The notes below the pieces were generated by a model. It had not been told where the DNA came from. It searched no databases and saw nothing but the letters and a program-made list of their open reading frames with translations. Positions 51,695 to 61,973 of a stretch of DNA of 64,000 nt are shown here, piece after piece. Each line of letters begins with the position of its first letter. Within the stretch, counting starts at the first letter, position 1. The stretch spans positions 6,483,626 to 6,547,625 of the forward strand of contig BCIA01000002.1 in assembly GCA_001599815.1 (NCBI GenBank), given 5' to 3'. Position numbers and translations under genes: made by a program. This DNA comes from Furcasterigmium furcatum (taxonomy: Eukaryota; Ascomycota; Sordariomycetes; Glomerellales; Plectosphaerellaceae).

Positions 51695-54572
51695 CTAATT
51701 TCTAAACGCCTGCACCAGCTCATGCAACTTGTCAATGACGACGGGAGCAATCGAACCCATCGTGTCCTCGATCACCCTGTCAAAGAACAGCATGGCATCC
51801 TCCTCGTTCAGCTCGAGGTGGAACCTCTCCCTGACCTTCAGCACGGCCTTGTCCGGCTCGAAGCGGATATCGGGGATGTTGGCGTCGACCATCAGGCTGA
51901 ACAGGTTCAGGATGAGGTTCGACGACTTCCTGAGGGCGGCATACGCCAGGAAGCAGTACTGCTTGAACTGCTTGAACGCGTCCGAGTTGACGCCGCCCAT
52001 GCAGTCGACCATCTCCTTGGAGAGCTTCATCACGGGCGCGAAGGGCTTGGGGTCGCGGCCGAGGATGAAGCCGAAATCCGCGTGGAAGAAGTGGCCGTCC
52101 GGCGCGAGGAGAAGGTTGTCGAGATGCCGGTCGCCGACGCCGAGGATGTACGTGATGACGCAGTAGCCCGCGCAGGACTTTACGTACGTGTCGAGGGTCT
52201 CCTGCCGCAGGCCCAGCGGCTGTCGGTCGTCGGGGTTGTGGAACTTGAGGTACGCCAGTGCCGGGTTGGACTTGTACTTGGACGCTATGCTCTGGAAGCT
52301 GACCGAGGGGACGAACTGGGAGGCGCCCGCGTGGGTGCTCGTCGCGAGGATCTTGTACGGCGACAGCTTCAGGTCCAGGTTCTCCTTCCGCAGCAGCTGG
52401 TCCATCAGGGTGATGATCTGGATGACCAGCTGGTCCTGGCGAAGATCATCGCCTGTCTTGAAGATGATCGGATACTTGCCCTTGGTGGTCCGGAACGTGA
52501 CCTTGATCGGGCACAGCGACGACTTGAACACCGTCGTCTCTTCGGGCAGGACGCCAGTGATCTCGATCGAGGGATCCAGGGGAATCGGCAGCGGCGGATC
52601 AATCGTGGCGATCTCGTTCTTGGGGTCTGCCAGAAAGTGCTTGACACGATCGATCTTCTTAGGGATGGTCTCATGCGAGAGCTTGACCTCCTCCGAGATC
52701 TTGGAGAGGATCGTGATGAGCTGAGCCTGTCGCAGGAGAGTCTTCCTCTGCTCATGCCCGTCCGGCCTCTTCACGAGCTCCGTTTGGAAGTTGTAAGCCA
52801 CCTTCCGGTACATCTCCCGGTTGTCCTGGCCTTGCTCGGGGCTCTTGTCGTCGCATTCGACCATGAGGTACCAGTAGAAGTAGTTGCCCAGCATGAAGTT
52901 TGCCGCCGCTCTCGAGATGAGGAACTTGGCCAGCGACGAGTCTTGCGTGGCATCCTGGGCCGAGTCGGCGGAGATGTGCTCGTATTTGAGAGCCTGCACC
53001 AGCTGTAGCAGGTACAGCAGCAGCTCATGGTCGTCCGACTTGCGCAGACGCTCCACGGCGTATGCGCGAACGACCTGGCTGTCAAATGTAGGCCCCAACA
53101 ACTCCAGGGCGTCGTCCACATCGATCTGGATCCAGCGGCTCAAGACCTGGGCTGCTTGTTTGGCCTCAGGGGGCACGTGCCAGTCGACGGACTTGACGAA
53201 CTTGGTGATGGCTCGCTTGTCCCGCGTCAGATGGTAGCGGAACTTCCACACCAAGTCCTTCTCTTCGGTGGTGAGGATATGGGTCGGAGAATATGACATG
53301 ATCACGTTCAGCTCGTCCCTGATCTTAGCATTCGGCTTCAAATCCTTGTCCAGTACGCCATGACGATGCTGGCTGCGAACAAGTCGTCTATGTTTCGTCT
53401 CGGCCGGGTTGTCACGAGCGCCGATCTCGGGATCGTACACCCTGACCAGTCGCCCGCCAAATTCGGCGGTAGACTCACCGAGCGCGTTGATGCCGGGCCC
53501 GAACTGCACCTCGGGTGGAGGTTTCAGAAGGATGTTGGACTGTGATCCGGACATATTCTGCAGCGCTGATATCGGAGGCGGCGGATACTCGACATCGGCA
53601 AAGACTACCGGGAAGTCGAATCGAGGAAGTTCCACATTCAGCTGGAACTTGGGTTGGGTGCCCTGGTCTTCTTTCGATGACCGGGCCTTCTCTGCGTCTG
53701 CTGGGTTACCGTTCGCTGCCTGCTCCCGAAACGGACGGGACATTCGAGCAGCCTGCATCCCTCGCCTCTCGACACCTCGGAACACGAGTTGATCCAGCCA
53801 GTCGACGCTCGGTATCTCGCCCATCTCATGTTTCTTGAAGAGCTTCTCCAGCCTCTCCATCTGTTCGGCTTGCTCGTCGACCGGCGCCGTGGAGCTCTTC
53901 TTAGACGAGCCCCGTCCCTTCCGGGGGACTGCCGGAGTCGAAGTATTCTCGGTGCCGTCGGCGCTTCGGTGTCGGTAGACCAGGCATTTCTGCCGGCCCT
54001 TTTGCAGCTGATTATCGTGGTCGAAGAGTGGCAGTGTGGTTCCTCCGAAGGGGATCGCGTGTCCTTGGGCATTGGGGCCCCCGGCCGGGGAGAGGTCCCA
54101 TATTGTGATGGCGAGGCACGAGTTCAAGGGGAGCGTGGAGTAGTCGAGGGGCAGCGTCAGCCATTCGTTCCATCTGGGACATGTCAGCTGGGTCTCTGTC
54201 GCGATCACAGGCGCGATGTTACCTTCTTTCACTGCGGAAAGCTTTGTATTTTGTTTGGATCGGGACGGTCAACGGCTTGGAGCCTGCCCACACCTGGACC
54301 TTGACGTAGAGATCGGAATGCGAGCTGGGCGGTCAGTGCAAGCGCTCCATGCATGGTCCGGGCCACTTACTTTGTGTTAGAAGGTACATGTCGGAGGTCT
54401 GACTGTTCAAGAAGCGTCGAAGGTGCAAGCGAGGCCTCGTCTCCCTCGAGGTTGATTCTGGCGCATGGGTCAGTGTCAAGGTCTGGGTGGAAGGCATCCA
54501 GCGGGGTTCCTACATGCGAATGCTGACGGGGTGGTCCAAGGCGTCGGAGCTTGCGAACGAAAAGGGCTCCAT
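51695..54572 (-). CDS. vps34: Class III phosphatidylinositol 3-kinase VPS34
   Basis: Makes PI3P on endosomes and autophagosomes as part of the Vps15/Vps30 complexes. Exons 54572-54514, 54457-54371, 54324-54223 and 54173-51695 join in phase to 908 aa. The start MEPFSFASSD with the following VSIRI across the first intron matches the usual VPS34 N-terminus. C2 domain about 15-250 (DLYVKVQVWAGSKPL, WNEWLTLPLDYSTLP, CLAITIWDLSP), helical domain about 340-560 (DLVWKFRYHLTRDKRAITKF, SRWIQIDVDDALELLGP), kinase domain about 620-900 with TGDDLRQDQLVIQII, the catalytic loop GVGDRHLDNL (about 761-770) and DFGFILGRDPKPFAP starting near 782. The C-terminal helix ends HELVQAFRN. Nothing appears broken. Confidence 0.96.
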
Positions 54573-55354
54573 GGCAGCGTGACACTGGCAGTGCAGCTTC
54601 AAGCAACACTATCCAGTCGTATCATCGGATGGGCGCGATCGCAGGTCTGGACATCTTCGGCTGGGCCAAGGTCCAGGTTGAAGTTCGAGGTCCCGCTCAC
54701 TGGCGGCTGGTGACCAGTGCGATAAGATAAAGCTGCTGAACTTCTCGTCACGTGCCAGTCGTCATAAGGCACACTGAGGAGGTGTGTACGCGCCCTGGGC
54801 CTAGAACGGCCCATTCCCCAGAAACCAGGAAATGGCCCGACGCTTGCGCGGCAACCCAGCCGCAGTCGCCAGAGCCGCAGGCGGGATCAGCCGCTGGACC
54901 CCGAATTTCCTCCCAACAACACCATTGAGGTGAACGGGCGATCACCTCGTCGCTCTGGTCGGGGGCCATTTTTGCTGTTATGACGACCAGCGTATGTGGC
55001 GCTGCCAACCCGTCCCTCTCAGCTGCTCCCTGACTCCGAGAGCCTGACAACTTGGGTACCTAGTCATTTGTACCTGGCCTCGGTGGATGAACCACGATTC
55101 TTGAAGCCATTCAGCGATCCCGTACTCGGTAGCGGCGGTTGGCTGCATGCATGCACCTTGGATGGGCGGTTGCCCTGCCCAGCTCGCTTGGAACTTGGCG
55201 ATTAGCAAAGCCACAGGACTTGTTCCCCTCATCCGTCAACAACTCAAAGCTTTCGAGCCAACGCCCCAACTTAACTCCCGCAGCACCAGCACCAGCAGCA
55301 ACAACAACCGCATCACCTAGCACTACTACCACTTCTCCGTGCCTGCCACGTGCC
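54573..55354. other. Divergent intergenic region
   Basis: About 780 bp between VPS34 (-) and the next gene (+). An in-frame open extension upstream of 55355 is low-complexity (Pro/Ala/Thr-rich) and is read as leader. No gene seen. Confidence 0.5.
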
Positions 55355-56431
55355 ATGAACCCGTACGACCCGCAGCCCCCCGAGCTTCTCGGCTGCAGTG
55401 TAATAGGCATGGCTAGTGATTACCCGCCCCTCGGTCCCATCAGGCGTGACGACGGCGGTCATCACCGGCTGTTCGGGTGGTTTGAAAATTTACTCGGCAG
55501 TTTCGGCGAGGGCTGCCGGCTGTACAATCACGACTGGTGCTGGGGGACGACCATCATGCGCGTCTCGTACGAAGACGACGAGCTGTTCGCGCGTGCCGTT
55601 CGCGCCATCCGCCGCTTGACGCTCCTGAGGATCGAGATGCATCGCGATGCGTGGGCGGAGGATCAAAAGCCGCCGCTGCAGGCGCTGCCGGCAGAATACG
55701 ACTTCTCGGCCGACTCGCGCATACGGCCAGAGCAGGTCTCGCACCTGGACGAGATATACCGTGCCGTGATGCAGCGACACATCAACGCGAACGCTCCGGG
55801 GCTCGAAATAACAGCGCGAGACGTGGTCGCCGGCGAGCTGCTTCAGAGGCACCACAACATTGTGCTCGAGGACCGCGAGGCCCTGGACGGCGCTGATCCG
55901 GTGGCGGCGGATCTTTTCCACAAGGAGGGCTTGGACGAGCGCGAGGACAACAGCCGCAGCGGCTTCTTTATCTATCTCGACGGGGAGTCGATCGAGCGGC
56001 TCTGCCGGGTGCCCGAAGACGAGGAACTGGCTGCCATGACGAGGGACGAGAAGGCTACGCTGGTGTGGGAGACCTGGGTCAGGATTATTGAGTCTTCGAG
56101 CGACGATGACCCGGTATATGAGGCGGACGATCCACCGGAGGCGGGAATGGCCCCCCTTCCCGGGCACCATCGACGCCTGCGCCTGGGTATGTGGTTCGAT
56201 CTTCTCGAATCCTTGTCTTGCGCGGGCATGGAAGAGACGAGCCGCGAGGGACGAGGTCATGAGCTCGGCCCAGGAAACGACGTCGAGTGGACGTTCTGCC
56301 CTGACGGCATCTTCGACTTTCCGGGGAGAAGTCGGCGGATGGAGGAACTCTACGGGCCGGTGAAGCCGCGCCACCCGCAGGGCGACCCTCATAGTGTGGA
56401 GAAGGTCCTGGGTCGCCCCCGGCCAGCCTAG
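55355..56431 (+). CDS. Hypothetical protein
   Basis: Single exon, 358 aa from the ATG at 55355 (the open frame extends 72 codons further upstream, but without typical coding character). No family recognised. Acidic overall with an N-terminal segment LFGWFENLLGSFGEGCRLYN, a probable helix FARAVRAIRRLTLLRIEMHR, and a C-terminal segment LRLGMWFDLLESLSCAGM. No signal peptide or TM segment, so probably a soluble intracellular protein. Intronless and GC-rich. Confidence 0.68.
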   Translation: MNPYDPQPPELLGCSVIGMASDYPPLGPIRRDDGGHHRLFGWFENLLGSFGEGCRLYNHDWCWGTTIMRVSYEDDELFARAVRAIRRLTLLRIEMHRDAWAEDQKPPLQALPAEYDFSADSRIRPEQVSHLDEIYRAVMQRHINANAPGLEITARDVVAGELLQRHHNIVLEDREALDGADPVAADLFHKEGLDEREDNSRSGFFIYLDGESIERLCRVPEDEELAAMTRDEKATLVWETWVRIIESSSDDDPVYEADDPPEAGMAPLPGHHRRLRLGMWFDLLESLSCAGMEETSREGRGHELGPGNDVEWTFCPDGIFDFPGRSRRMEELYGPVKPRHPQGDPHSVEKVLGRPRPA

Positions 56432-56633
56432 AGCTACTGTCGAGCTTGAAGTTATAACTGCACCAGTTGGTTTATTCCCCTTGTGATGTGACCATGTACC
56501 AAGTGGTTGAGGTTTCGGGAGCAACCCGTAACGCTACTCGCATCAACGGTCCAATCTCTTCCTTCTCGGCGTCTCATGGATTTCATCTTTACCTAGGTAT
56601 CTTGTCTACCTACAGTCCAGTCCCCAATATTAT

Positions 56634-56900
56634 TTACTCGTCCCCGAACCATGTGTAAAAGTCAAAGTCCCAGTCTAGTACGGTGTCGAATATGCTCCAC
56701 AGGTTCTCCAAAAGAACCTGGCTGTTGGACGGATTGTCCCTGTGTATGACTACGGTGATGGTCTGGCGCCACTCCCGCACAAAGCTGCGCGCCCTTCGAA
56801 GTATGTCCCGCATGTTGTCCTCGAAGAAGCGGTCCAGCAAATCGCCGAGGTTAGGGTTCCGGTACTCCCTGAGGGTGACGTCCGAGCTGAAGAGCACCAT
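56634..56900 (-). CDS. Small hypothetical ORF
   Basis: 88 aa from a true ATG: VLFSSDVTLREYRNPNLGDL, a charged helix FEDNMRDILRRARSFVREWR, then ITVVIHRDNPSNSQ and a hydrophobic/aromatic end WDFDFYTWFGDE. The mix of a helical body and beta-like ITVVIHR looks like real coding sequence. A stop lies a few codons upstream of the ATG in frame (TAG preceding RALRRE), so it may also be the tail of a larger decayed gene. No family recognised. Confidence 0.38.
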   Translation of the reverse strand: MVLFSSDVTLREYRNPNLGDLLDRFFEDNMRDILRRARSFVREWRQTITVVIHRDNPSNSQVLLENLWSIFDTVLDWDFDFYTWFGDE

Positions 56901-57355
56901 CTCGCGCCTCAGGGCTCTCTAGGCAATGATGAGATGTCCAGGTGTACCTTGAGGACTGGAGCTGCGCTGGCACAACCCGGGATACAACACAAGGCATCCT
57001 TTAAGCATATACGGGACTCCGGACGTCTCTCAGGAAAGAGTCAGCATGAAGGGCCGCAACTTAACTCAGAACCATTTTGAAGGACCCATCACAGAACGCA
57101 TGGTTCAGCAGGGCTTCACAAGCGAGCCATACTTCGACGGGGAGGGCCAGGCAAACTGAGTGAAACTGTTGGGGCCCCTCATTGAGTGCTTCAATGTCAT
57201 TCCGCTTGGTAGGAGTCGGTCTGGGCTGAAATGGTCAAACTTTTATAGTGAAGCCAATCCTGCCAAGCCAGCTCCCTTCTAATATCTAGGCTATAAGACG
57301 TTCAGATATTCGTATCCCCTGTTGCGACAACGGTTGGTCGTGGCCTCCGATGCCA
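56901..57355. other. Intergenic region
   Basis: About 450 bp at the 3' side of the membrane-protein gene; no gene seen. Confidence 0.5.
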
Positions 57356-58849
57356 TCAACCGAGGTACTCTAACCATGAAGGTTTATAGGTTCCTGTCTG
57401 GTCATATTCCTCCAGCACGTAGTAAAAGATGTAGATCCACAACACCGTACTGAAACAGACAAGGGTGGCCGTAGTCCCGTTGCTTTTCTTGTGGAATGTC
57501 CTGGATGGAAACACGCAGGCCAAGTACATAAAGGCTGCAAGAGCCACGGTACATACGAGACCCGCCAAGGTGCCAATATGTTCCTCCAGTGGCAGGGTCC
57601 GAAAAAGTACTAATATTTCAGCCGCCATGAAAACCATTCCGAGTAGTAGAACAATTGGGAAAGGTACTAGATACTCGAAGTAGTCGGAAATAAACTCTGT
57701 CAGAGCGATCATGAGGAAGGCGGAAGGGCCGACGATTGGTGCCATGGCAAGCAACATGGCCAGTGAAAAGGGCAATATGAGAGGGAAGATGAATATGAAG
57801 TAGAGCACCTGGGCGAACTGACTTTGAAACTGGTCCATCCGCCTGAGGATGATGACGCCGTACCCGGATTCCGTCGTGGCGTCAGGATAGCCGAGGGAGA
57901 AGCTAATTTGGTAGCTGACGTAGACAATGGTTGGTATAGCGACCAGATGGAAGATCACACCCAAGAAGAGGCTTTCCGAGAGCGATTTGTGCCGTGATAC
58001 GTTGCCTCGTCTCATGGGTGTGCTAGATGAGCCAAAGAGGGGGCTGCTGAGGACCAACAGGGCCTGCACGGCCAGCCAATCCATCAGCATGGCCAAGGCA
58101 GCGAAACGAACATGCCACGGGGCGGTGATGGCCAGTAACTTGATGGACGTAAAGAGCACAGAGACGATCGCCATCCTGTCCACCCATTCCTGCTTGGGGG
58201 TGGAAAGTGCATCACAAGACTCCCTCCTAGCCTCCTCATTGGCGTCGCTGTCGTCGTTGGGGCCTGTCTGCGAGAAGGCAGCCGGTGATGTTTTGTGGCC
58301 GGATGGGTTTGCAGGCCTTGACGAAACAGGACCGAGTCCCGAGAGCACCAGATCTACCGCTCCGCTCGAGCCAGTGTCGACTTGCGAAGTGCTTGCCCTG
58401 AGGTCACTTCCCGACATCAAGCTTGCATCCTCTGCCAATCTCAGATGCAGCTCCGGAGCCTGGGGGTCGTCGCCCCCTGTGCGCAGCAACAACAGTGCAG
58501 CGGCTGTATCACGGAACTCGCTGGCCATGTCAAAAAGATTGTTGCGGTCGAAGCTGCCGACCCGTTGCCGGTGGAAGAGATCGCGGGCGGTGGAGAAGAG
58601 GCTCGTGCCAATGAAGAAGGCCTCAGCGGCGCAGGCGACTGGATTCAGGCGCCAAAGGAAGAAGCAGAGCTGGGCAATGCCGGGGTCGTCCTTGCGTGGT
58701 GGACGGAAGAAGAGGCTGCCCCAGGGCTGCGTAATGAGGCAGAGGGTCATCGTAAGGAGAAGGCCAGCGACGTTGGCAGTGGTAAACTGGTCAGCCTGGG
58801 AGGGGCCGCATCTCTCCGGGCATTCCGAGTCCCGGACGGTAGTATCCAT
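57356..58849 (-). CDS. Multi-pass membrane protein of unknown function
   Basis: Single exon, 497 aa, ATG at 58849. About nine to ten hydrophobic segments: AGLLLTMTLCLITQPWGSLF, the LWRLNPVACAAEAFFIG segment, then after a soluble Ser/Asp-rich loop (about 150-220) a second membrane half with LFTSIKLLAITAPW, WLAVQALLVLSSPLFG, FLGVIFHLVAIPTIVYVSY, VLYFIFIFPLILPFSLAMLL, FPIVLLLGMVFMAAEILVLF, GLVCTVALAAFMYLACVFP and LVCFSTVLWIYIFYYVLEEY. No known transporter motif was recognised. It is divergently arranged with a CorA-like gene 438 bp away, a possible shared promoter. Confidence 0.75.
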   Translation of the reverse strand: MDTTVRDSECPERCGPSQADQFTTANVAGLLLTMTLCLITQPWGSLFFRPPRKDDPGIAQLCFFLWRLNPVACAAEAFFIGTSLFSTARDLFHRQRVGSFDRNNLFDMASEFRDTAAALLLLRTGGDDPQAPELHLRLAEDASLMSGSDLRASTSQVDTGSSGAVDLVLSGLGPVSSRPANPSGHKTSPAAFSQTGPNDDSDANEEARRESCDALSTPKQEWVDRMAIVSVLFTSIKLLAITAPWHVRFAALAMLMDWLAVQALLVLSSPLFGSSSTPMRRGNVSRHKSLSESLFLGVIFHLVAIPTIVYVSYQISFSLGYPDATTESGYGVIILRRMDQFQSQFAQVLYFIFIFPLILPFSLAMLLAMAPIVGPSAFLMIALTEFISDYFEYLVPFPIVLLLGMVFMAAEILVLFRTLPLEEHIGTLAGLVCTVALAAFMYLACVFPSRTFHKKSNGTTATLVCFSTVLWIYIFYYVLEEYDQTGTYKPSWLEYLG

Positions 58850-59287
58850 CGAGCTTTGTTGCAGCCGGGTAGCCTTGGACGGGATAGAGGTTGTGCACCA
58901 GCGGAGCTAGAGCGGACGGGGAAGTTTGAGGGAGTTATGTACATCCATCGGGCAGCCTCATCATGAAACTTCAGTCTTCATTTCACAGGCCCAATTTGGA
59001 CAAGCGCCGCCACTGGCAAACGTACTTTCGGCCACAATCCTAGGCCACCCAAGATCATGTGGCTGAAGAGGGCCGGTGGGGGGATCGGAACGCCTTACGC
59101 AGAGCCTTGCCACGCCGAGACGTGCCGGGACGCCACAGAGTGACATTGTCATCAAGACCATCTGTCAAGGCTACTACTCGTACTACTTGTATCTCAACAT
59201 CCCCACATCGCGTTATGGCTGTCGTCCATCGGGATCCTGCCAGTCATTTTCTCGACATCTTTCAGTCAGTTCAGCGACAGCACCGCC
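58850..59287. promoter_or_regulatory. Divergent promoter of two membrane-protein genes
   Basis: 438 bp between opposite ATGs (58849 minus, 59288 plus). No specific sites identified. Confidence 0.4.
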
Positions 59288-61001
59288 ATGTCGGCAACCA
59301 GGGTTGGCAACTTAGCCTTCTCAACGGGCTCAACCGTGATTTCTCCCACTCGGTATTACGACGAGGTCATCGACGTTCCTCCAGGACGCACAATAGATGA
59401 TGTTCTAGCCGAGAGAGCTGCCAACTCAACGAGCACAGGGCCAGGATCTATCCCACAGGCTGGCCCCAGTAATGCAGAAAGTCAAGATTCCGTCGCTGCG
59501 GAGAAAGAGAACTCGCAACCCGCAAGGAGCCCCGAATTCGACGAGGACATCCTGCGCGCTACCCAGTATCTCTCCCGTATTCCGCCATTGCCCTACGCGA
59601 TCCAAAGTCAAAATGAGAACTCGTCAATCCATCAGGGCTCTGGTGGGGGAGAGAGCAGACCCTTGTTTCAAGACGATGATCCGATCGACATTGTCGTTGT
59701 CGACCTCTACCGTCGAGTCAGGGAATCCCTTCAGTCAATACAGTCACTGCGAAATCACTTGCGTGAGCGAAGAGGCAACAACCATCTCCGCTACGTCTAT
59801 CTTATCCCAAAGGAATCGCTTCCTCTGGGTGTCGTCGGACTGATAGGGTCGTTTCTCGGCCTCCACGCCGAGTTCTGGACAACCCACGGGGGCAATGTCG
59901 GTGCTCTCTGGGGACAACTTAGACCGACTCTCATTTCGCAGCGACGGAGTATCAGCGTAGCATTCATAGCCATTGACCAAAACGGGTCCCGGTCTCAGGT
60001 GCTGCGACACACTGTTTCGTTAGGCTTCCAGGCCCGTCGAACCTCAGGTACTTTGGGCATCTTGACGCCTTGTCATTCAAAAGCGAGAAGTTCTTGGGTA
60101 TTAACTAGCTTTACCAGTTGCCATTCTCTTACCTCGGTACCCCCTTCGTGACAGCATCATCAGAAACCTCTCTCTCGACACGGATTATGTTGGCATTCCT
60201 AATGGGACGAGCGCACCAGCTCCACTAACGTCCCTGGATGCGATGGTTCCGATGGCTATCTGGCATTCCACTGTCACCTACGAAGAGCTTGCACCTATTG
60301 CCGCCCGTGCAATATTTCCCCTGGCAGTCAGCGAATGGACAGAAACGTTGGAGGCTTTGGAAACAGAGCTTCGGAACTCCGACTCCACGGAGAGCGGTCA
60401 GAGAGGGGACCCTTCAGCAGGGGCCAGCGGGCTCAGGTCACTTGTGTCGCGAGGGGAGTTGACCCATCTTCTCACCCATCTGGCCTGTTCCTGGGACAGC
60501 TTACGACACATCTGTGGAACAACTTTCGTCGATCCAGGGGTCCCGAGCTCTGGGGACGACATCAAGTATCTCCAGTTATGGTCAGACAACCTAGAACAGA
60601 GGGAGCAGAAACTTCGCGACGACGAATACCGCCGGAAGCCCCCACTGCCAACCAGCAATGGCAGGGCGGAGCTTAGCGGAGGCGGGGGAAGCCCAGCTTT
60701 ACCTCATCCAGACCCCGTTCCCCCAAAGAAGAAACCCCCTATGGAGGATATTAAGCTCAAGGTAGACCAAATCGCCTATGTAACAACTCTCCTTTTATCC
60801 TTGACATTCATTGCCACCATCTACGGCATGAATGTTAGCAATTTCTCCGCCGAAGGTATACCCACGGTGATTGACTACTTGGCAGTGGCCTTGCCTTTTG
60901 CTGCTGGTGTTTTCTTCTTGACTTTTGTGCCTTCTGGACTGCTGCAACGCGGGAGCAGAGAAGCGCGGGGACAGAATGTAGTCATGATAACCGCAGTTTG
61001 A
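59288..61001 (+). CDS. CorA-like metal-ion transporter protein
   Basis: Exons 59288-60047 and 60118-61001 join in phase (GTACTT donor, TTACCAG acceptor) to 547 aa. The C-terminal pair of TM helices carries the CorA signature: VTTLLLSLTFIATIYGMN with the YGMN tetrapeptide at about residues 489-492, a short periplasmic-type loop and the second TM LAVALPFAAGVFFLTFV. The large N-terminal part is soluble, with a first low-complexity half and a second half of mixed alpha/beta character (IDIVVVDLYRRVRESLQSIQ, NHLRYVYLIPKESLPLG, WHSTVTYEELAPIAARAIF), as in fungal CorA-like proteins. CorA family members form pentameric Mg2+ channels with GMN as selectivity filter; transport by this protein is inferred. 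The second block alone would lack a start, which supports the splice. Confidence 0.82.
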
Positions 61002-61973
61002 TCTTTAAGCCTTTTCTGGGGGCGTTGTCATGATTCCTCAAAAGTTATTAACCAGGCCCTCTTTGCTCTTTGGGTTTTCTACCTTTTCTACTTTTCTACC
61101 CTTAGCTTCGTAAAAGTAGAGGTCTAAATTTACCTTCATTAGAGATAGTGATGGGGTGTATGGTGTATTATAGCCTTCATATTCACAGGGCAAAGAGACG
61201 GCGGCCATCACCTGGCCTTGTCAAAACTGGCGATGGCGTCGAGAGGTCAAACTATTGCGGGGTGGATGCAATGGTCACAGCGCACCTAGCCCATACAAGG
61301 GCTACCATCGTACGCTCGGAGCCATGGTGAGTTGACCCTCTGCTGCGCCATTGGAGACATACACACAATCGTAGTTGCTTAGGGTCTCCGCCGGATGCGG
61401 TTTTGGAATATTCGCATGCCTCCGACGGCCTGCACATGCAATTGGCCTGCAGATGTCTGATGCTCCGCCTTGCATTAGCTGGGCAGATCATCGCGAGGCT
61501 CTGTTGATGCCTAATGTTTGAACTTACCCGTCTTCCTCGACGCCTTCTTTCTCTTTGCCAACCATTTCCGTAGCCGGCCAATCCCAGTCGCCGGCCGCAG
61601 GACTGGGTTGGCTCCCTGTCTGACTGCAGCCACCTGCCTGCACCGGAACGTCAAGAGACCCTCGGTGGGGAAACCTGACATGGGATATGTTATCGTTTGT
61701 TGACGAATGAGCATCCAGCCAGTGGACTGTGCGAAAGCCACGATACTACCGGGCTGCGACGAGGCCTGCAGGCGGGAGATTGTTACACCGCCTCTGACAC
61801 AAGGCCGGTCCAACATCGGTCACTATGGCGGGTACAGTACCAGGGCAGCACGAGCTTCTCGGTAAATATTGTTGCATCCCCAAAAGATTTCGGCATCACG
61901 CCACGCGAGTCAACCAACATATCGCAACAGTAATGATCTCGGCTTGGTCTCTCTACTCTGCCAATACCTCAAC
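61002..61973. other. Intergenic region
   Basis: About 970 bp; no gene seen. A T-rich stretch around 61070-61110 follows the CorA-like gene. The in-frame extension from 61869 to the ATG at 61974 is read as leader. Confidence 0.5.

Noticed and set aside
51722..53008. 428-codon plus-strand frame opposite VPS34
   Set aside because: Antisense shadow of the kinase gene; low-complexity Leu/Val/Glu composition.
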